From NCBI GenBank assembly GCA_034429745.1, contig DAOUFY010000154.1, forward strand, positions 1 through 10,053: a stretch of 10,053 nucleotides of DNA. The letters run 5' to 3'. This document shows positions 6,460-10,053 of this stretch, in pieces (position 1 is the first letter of the stretch; each line of letters begins with the position of its first letter). Position numbers and translations under genes: made by a program. This DNA is from JBAXBF01 sp034429745. GTDB lineage: Bacteria; Chloroflexota; Anaerolineae; Anaerolineales; DRKV01. The notes below the pieces were generated by a model. It saw nothing but the letters and a program-made list of their open reading frames with translations. It made no database searches and had not been told where the DNA came from.

Positions 6460-8817
6460 CTATGAAAAACACGAGGCAACAACCGCTTGGCCTAGGGCTA
6501 TTCCGCCATCGTTGGTCGGAACTTGATGGTGATAAAGAACATCAAACTTACTCTGTTCTAATAATTTCAAAGACATTTCTAGCAATAGCGTATTTTGCCA
6601 AACTCCTCCGCTCAATACGACGCGTGAGATTCCCCACTCGGATCGCAACTGCTCACACACTTTTCTTATCATCATAGCTATGGAATAATGGAAATTGTAT
6701 GCAATGTTTTCTAAAGCTATTCCCTTGCGAAAGTCTCCCACCACTGCACGAATCATTGGTGAAATATCAATCTCGTCTTTTTCAATATCAAAAGGATATA
6801 TTCGTAGTTTATCACCATCCGCTTTTTTTGCTATATTTTCCAACTCTATTGCAGCCTGGGCTTCATAGTTAACAACCTGCCGTATATTTAGTAATGAAGC
6901 AACCGCATCAAACGCTCTACCCATGCTAGAAGTTTTTGGGGAATTTATTTCTCTTTCTAGTAACTTATGAACAATATGCAATTGTTTTTCTCCATCAGGA
7001 TCTTTTAACAAAACTGAATATGGTGATATGAATTCATCCCAACCCATTCCTGCCTTTTTCAACCAAGCGATAGCTGTTCTCCATGGTTGAACAATTGCGG
7101 CCTCACCACCCGGCAAACCAACATATGCCAAATGATATGCACGATGATACTTTTGGTATGTAACGATTAAGAATTCTCCTCCCCATATTGCTCCATCATC
7201 CCCATAACCTGTTCCATCCAATGCAACTCCAATTACTGTTTCTCCTAAAGGGAGCATATTATCCGCCATACAAGAGGCAATATGAGCATGATGATGTTGT
7301 ACTCCAACCGTAGGTAGTCCTTCTTTTGCTGCTCTTTCGAGAATATATTTTGTTGCTAAATAATCTGGATGCTTATCATAAGCAAACAATTGTGGAGTAA
7401 TTCTAAATAATTTTTCAAAAGATTGTATGGCTTCTTCAAATGCTTGATATGTCTCATAATTCTCTAAGTTTCCTATATGTTGACTTAGAAAAGCCTGATC
7501 ACCTTTTGTTAAGCAAAAAGTATTTTTTAATTCTCCACCTCCAGCTAATACTTCCTTTACAGTAAAAGGTATTGTAATAGATAATGGCGCATAACCCCGA
7601 GAACGGCGAATAAAATATCCTTTATCCTTCCATACTCGTATAACTGAATCATCACATCTAGTGTAAATTTTTCTGTTATGTAAAAGAAACCCATCCGCTA
7701 GATATTGAAGCTGCTGCTTAGCTTGCTGATTATGTATAGCTATAGGTTCTTCACTGAGGTTTCCACTTGTCATGACAAGGGCATAAGGAAAACCTTCTTG
7801 AGGTTCCAGAAGTAAATAATGTAATGGGGTATAAGGTAACATCACCCCTATTGTGTCTTGATAAGGAGCTACTTCTTGAACTATCTTAGTTGGATATTTC
7901 CTTTTCAATAACACAATAGGTCTCTCCCTTGATAGTAAGAACTTTTTTTCTCGTTCATCAAAAATGCAAAATTGCTCTATCTGCTCAAGTGAGAATGCCA
8001 TTACAGCAAAAGGTTTATCTATGCGAAATTTTCTCTCCCTTAATAACGACACTGCATCTTGATTGGTAGCATCACAGGCTAAATGAAACCCACCCAAACC
8101 TTTTATGGCAACTATTTTCCCTTCTTTTATCCATTCTCTAGCCAATTTAATAGCTTCATCTTTTTTTGATATGATCTCGCCTTCATTACTTTCAAACCAT
8201 ACTTGCGGTCCACAATCTGGACAAGCTATTGGCTGTGCATGAAATCTTCTATTCGCTGGATCTGTATATTCTGCATAGCATGCAACACACATCTCAAATT
8301 CTGCCATCGTCGTTGCAGGTCGATCGTAGGGAACTTCCTTAATTATGGTAAAACGCGGTCCGCAATTGGTACAATTAATAAAAGGATAACGATAACGGCG
8401 ATCTTTAGGGTCAAATAATTCTCTCCGGCAATCCTCACAAATGCTTACATCAGCTGATATTGGCTGAAATCCTCCTACTAAATCTTGAGATTCTTTGATT
8501 TCAAAAGTATGATAATGTTCTACATGATGATAAGAGATACTTATATCATCAATTCGAGCTAATGGAGGAGCTTCATTCTTTATGGATTCAACAAATAACT
8601 TGATGGTATCCAATGAAGCATCAATATCAATATCAACACCGGCAGACGTATTCCTAACCCATCCCGTTAATGAATAACGTTTTGCCAATTGATAAATGAA
8701 GGGACGAAACCCAACGCCTTGAACTACCCCATTAATGTGAATAAGAGCACCAAGGATAGTATCTATGGAATCAATTTTTTCACATGTTAAAGAGCTTGCA
8801 TTTTCCTCATTAGACAT
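6460..8817 (-). CDS. hypF: carbamoyltransferase HypF
   Basis: HypF uses carbamoyl phosphate and ATP to make carbamoyl-adenylate and passes the carbamoyl group to the HypE C-terminal cysteine. Domains in order: acylphosphatase (about 22-110) with VQGVGFRPF (32-40; R38) and N56; two zinc-finger-like units with C127/C130-C149/C152 and C177/C180-C199/C202; a YrdC-like domain with KFRIDKPFAVM near 260 and VMTSGNLSEEPI near 348; and a Kae1/TsaD-like domain with HHHAH at 508-512, ALDGTGYGDDGAIWGGEF, and LSGGVWQN near the C-terminus. Length 785 aa is full for the family, and all four domains look intact. The N-terminus has about 22 extra residues before the acylphosphatase domain. The ATG at 8817 is 19 bases from the nearest AGGA; a better-spaced ATG at 8827 opens a five-codon frame instead (see findings). 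It follows the Trx-VKOR gene by 24 bases. Confidence 0.97.
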   Translation of the reverse strand: MSNEENASSLTCEKIDSIDTILGALIHINGVVQGVGFRPFIYQLAKRYSLTGWVRNTSAGVDIDIDASLDTIKLFVESIKNEAPPLARIDDISISYHHVEHYHTFEIKESQDLVGGFQPISADVSICEDCRRELFDPKDRRYRYPFINCTNCGPRFTIIKEVPYDRPATTMAEFEMCVACYAEYTDPANRRFHAQPIACPDCGPQVWFESNEGEIISKKDEAIKLAREWIKEGKIVAIKGLGGFHLACDATNQDAVSLLRERKFRIDKPFAVMAFSLEQIEQFCIFDEREKKFLLSRERPIVLLKRKYPTKIVQEVAPYQDTIGVMLPYTPLHYLLLEPQEGFPYALVMTSGNLSEEPIAIHNQQAKQQLQYLADGFLLHNRKIYTRCDDSVIRVWKDKGYFIRRSRGYAPLSITIPFTVKEVLAGGGELKNTFCLTKGDQAFLSQHIGNLENYETYQAFEEAIQSFEKLFRITPQLFAYDKHPDYLATKYILERAAKEGLPTVGVQHHHAHIASCMADNMLPLGETVIGVALDGTGYGDDGAIWGGEFLIVTYQKYHRAYHLAYVGLPGGEAAIVQPWRTAIAWLKKAGMGWDEFISPYSVLLKDPDGEKQLHIVHKLLEREINSPKTSSMGRAFDAVASLLNIRQVVNYEAQAAIELENIAKKADGDKLRIYPFDIEKDEIDISPMIRAVVGDFRKGIALENIAYNFHYSIAMMIRKVCEQLRSEWGISRVVLSGGVWQNTLLLEMSLKLLEQSKFDVLYHHQVPTNDGGIALGQAVVASCFS

Positions 8818-8841
8818 AAAAAACCATTAAGATGGATCCTT

Positions 8842-9912
8842 TTATGAAAAACGTTTTCTCTTTGGTTTAGCGGTTTTATCGGATATAACTGCTAACGCTG
8901 CTTGTGGAGTTGTTAGGAATAACAGAATCAACATACATAAAGCGACAGTTAAACACCATGCACATGTTGCGCCAATCACAAAAGGTTCTAAAAAGGTTAA
9001 ATATGATGCAAAGAGTACTCCAAACAATGTCATTCCCCAAAGCAACGTCATGGATTCACTTTTATACATAAATGATGGTATCTGTCCAAGTGCCCATACA
9101 AGAATAATAGCCAAAAAGCCAATTACACCAATAACCCCAACAGGTATTATCCCAAACAATTTAGCATAAGGACTCTGTTGCACAGTATTGCAGTCTCCAA
9201 CCGGCCCACAAATCGCTTCGGTATTGGTTACCTCCACAAATGCCAAATAAATTGCCACAACCAACCCAATAAATGCTATGATAGGAATAAGCCAATGTAC
9301 TTTTGATAATGGGACTATCTCTTTCTTGCCTTGTTGTTTTATTTTAAGGTATTGCCATACATTATAAGTAAAGCTTGTTAAAAGACCAATCAGAACAATA
9401 ACCGAAATAGAATTTCCTAAAACGTCTCGTTGAAACCTATCTATAAAGCTTATTTCCTGTTTTGTTGGTTGATTACCGTTTTCTCCAATATATTCTGAAA
9501 GACCAGGTAATTCAGGAATAGGTATTCCGCCTTTGCTTAATCCGTCTTCTACGAGTTGCGGCAGTATATTAGGGATTTCATAACTGCCTACCAATACGTT
9601 ATCTCCAACAATCATCGTCGGAACACCCTGACGTTCTTCTGGAATTTTATATGCCTCAACCGCCTTCATATATAGTTCAGCGCCCGATTGCTCATAAGTG
9701 TTTATTTCAATAATACGCAGCTGCTCACCAAACATTTTTTTAAATATCGGAATATCTTTTTCAATCACTTCATGACAATGCGGGCAGGTAGGTGAGTAAA
9801 AAAATAACACATTGACTACCGCCGATTGAGCATTTACTTTTATACAAAAAAACATTGCTGCTAAAACTAAAAGTAAATGAACACCAATGAATTTATTGAA
9901 TTTTCTCATCAT
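8842..9912 (-). CDS. thioredoxin-VKOR fusion (disulfide bond formation membrane protein)
   Basis: A predicted self-contained disulfide-forming protein. Residues 1-28 look like a signal peptide or anchor (charged start, hydrophobic 8-24, VNA-Q at 26-29). Residues 31-125 form a thioredoxin fold with active site CPHC (43-46) and the cis-proline motif GVPT (96-99). A membrane segment at about 169-189 follows, then a VKOR domain with segments near 207-226, 253-275, 289-307 and 319-335. Its loop cysteines C235 and C241 have the C-x5-C spacing of bacterial VKOR, and C317-AW-C320 is the quinone-side redox pair. Basic stretches at 190-204 and 348-354 place loops inside and all cysteine pairs outside, so the topology is coherent. 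VKOR reoxidises the thioredoxin domain and hands electrons to quinone. In the best-known bacterial VKOR fusions the thioredoxin is C-terminal, so the order here is reversed. Two tandem ATGs occur at the start; AAGGAGT lies 13 bases upstream. It is the first gene of the operon with hypF-hypD-hypE. Confidence 0.93.
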   Translation of the reverse strand: MMRKFNKFIGVHLLLVLAAMFFCIKVNAQSAVVNVLFFYSPTCPHCHEVIEKDIPIFKKMFGEQLRIIEINTYEQSGAELYMKAVEAYKIPEERQGVPTMIVGDNVLVGSYEIPNILPQLVEDGLSKGGIPIPELPGLSEYIGENGNQPTKQEISFIDRFQRDVLGNSISVIVLIGLLTSFTYNVWQYLKIKQQGKKEIVPLSKVHWLIPIIAFIGLVVAIYLAFVEVTNTEAICGPVGDCNTVQQSPYAKLFGIIPVGVIGVIGFLAIILVWALGQIPSFMYKSESMTLLWGMTLFGVLFASYLTFLEPFVIGATCAWCLTVALCMLILLFLTTPQAALAVISDKTAKPKRKRFS

Positions 9913-9925
9913 CCTAATATCTTAA

Positions 9926-9932
9926 ACTCCTT
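9926..9932 (-). promoter_or_regulatory. ribosome binding site of the Trx-VKOR gene
   Basis: The minus strand reads AAGGAGT here, 13 bases before the first ATG (9912) and 16 before the second (9909). The spacing is long but this is the only strong match in the leader. AGGA directly abutting the ATG is too close to serve the first start. Confidence 0.5.
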
Positions 9933-9956
9933 ATTTTCAAATAAGTAAAATTATAT

Positions 9957-9985
9957 ATCATAAAAGAAGCCAAGAGATTACGCAA
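9957..9985 (-). promoter_or_regulatory. sigma70-type promoter for the Trx-VKOR/hypFDE operon
   Basis: On the minus strand TTGCGT (9985-9980) and TATGAT (9962-9957) are separated by exactly 17 bases. The -10 hexamer differs from TATAAT at one position; the -35 matches the strong TTG half only. Transcription would begin near 9950, giving a leader of about 38 bases before the ATG at 9912. No other gap in the operon exceeds 25 bases, so this could drive all four genes. Predicted by eye; AT-rich flanks can produce such matches by chance. Confidence 0.45.
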
Positions 9986-10053
9986 CCTTTTTTCTGTAAA
10001 ATCGTGTCAGAAATATCCATCGTACTTTAACAAGCGAATTACTTGCCAGAACA

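Noticed and set aside
6318..6677. Plus-strand open frame of 119 codons across the hypF/hypD junction
   Set aside because: It is antisense to two confidently identified genes, shows no recognisable domain and has no ribosome site. It is a shadow frame.
8824..8835. CCAT-TAAG-ATGG small inverted repeat between the Trx-VKOR gene and hypF
   Set aside because: A four-base stem is expected by chance and could not form a stable terminator or attenuator.
10031..10045. Imperfect palindrome CAAGCGAATTACTTG upstream of the operon promoter
   Set aside because: The arms have a mismatch and a G-T pair, and the site lies about 45 bases upstream of the -35. It is too weak to call an operator from one sequence.
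9986..10053. Last 68 bases of the window searched for a gene or RNA
   Set aside because: No open frame of useful length, ribosome site, tRNA-like fold or riboswitch motif is visible; it is probably upstream intergenic sequence.

Overview
The window is AT-rich bacterial DNA holding eight protein genes in two convergent blocks. The plus-strand block (about 16-4262) looks like the regulatory and early part of an exopolysaccharide or surface-glycan locus. It contains a single-domain response regulator receiver, a NusG/RfaH-type transcription elongation factor paralogue, GDP-mannose 4,6-dehydratase (gmd), and a large polytopic membrane protein with glycosyltransferase-C-like features. The minus-strand block (9912 down to 4280) is a tightly packed operon: a secreted thioredoxin domain fused to a membrane VKOR domain (a one-polypeptide disulfide-forming machine), then hypF, hypD and hypE for assembly of the Fe(CN)2CO centre of [NiFe] hydrogenases. 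The two blocks meet tail to tail with 17 bases between their stop codons.

The organism is a bacterium likely to have a [NiFe] hydrogenase and a capsule or exopolysaccharide. It uses a VKOR-type rather than a recognisable DsbB-type disulfide oxidant, a choice typical of Actinobacteria, Cyanobacteria, Chloroflexota and some other phyla. The glycan-locus style (free receiver plus NusG-like protein) and the HypF/HypE sequence flavour make me lean to a Chloroflexota (Anaerolineae-like) relative. That is an impression, not a demonstration. Shine-Dalgarno sites of the AGGA/AAGGAG type precede most genes.

How the genes work together. On the plus strand, the receiver and the NusG-like protein probably regulate the glycan operon (signal input and processive antitermination). 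Gmd makes GDP-4-keto-6-deoxy-D-mannose, the precursor of fucose- or rhamnose-type 6-deoxysugars, and the membrane protein probably acts on a lipid-linked sugar or polymer outside the membrane. On the minus strand, HypF (carbamoyl transfer), HypE (dehydration to thiocyanate) and HypD (the Fe-S scaffold) belong to one pathway. Their usual partner HypC is absent from its normal place between hypF and hypD. A sigma70-like promoter (TTGCGT-17-TATGAT) lies upstream of the Trx-VKOR gene and could drive the whole minus-strand operon. No RNA genes, mobile elements, CRISPR arrays or convincing intrinsic terminators were seen.
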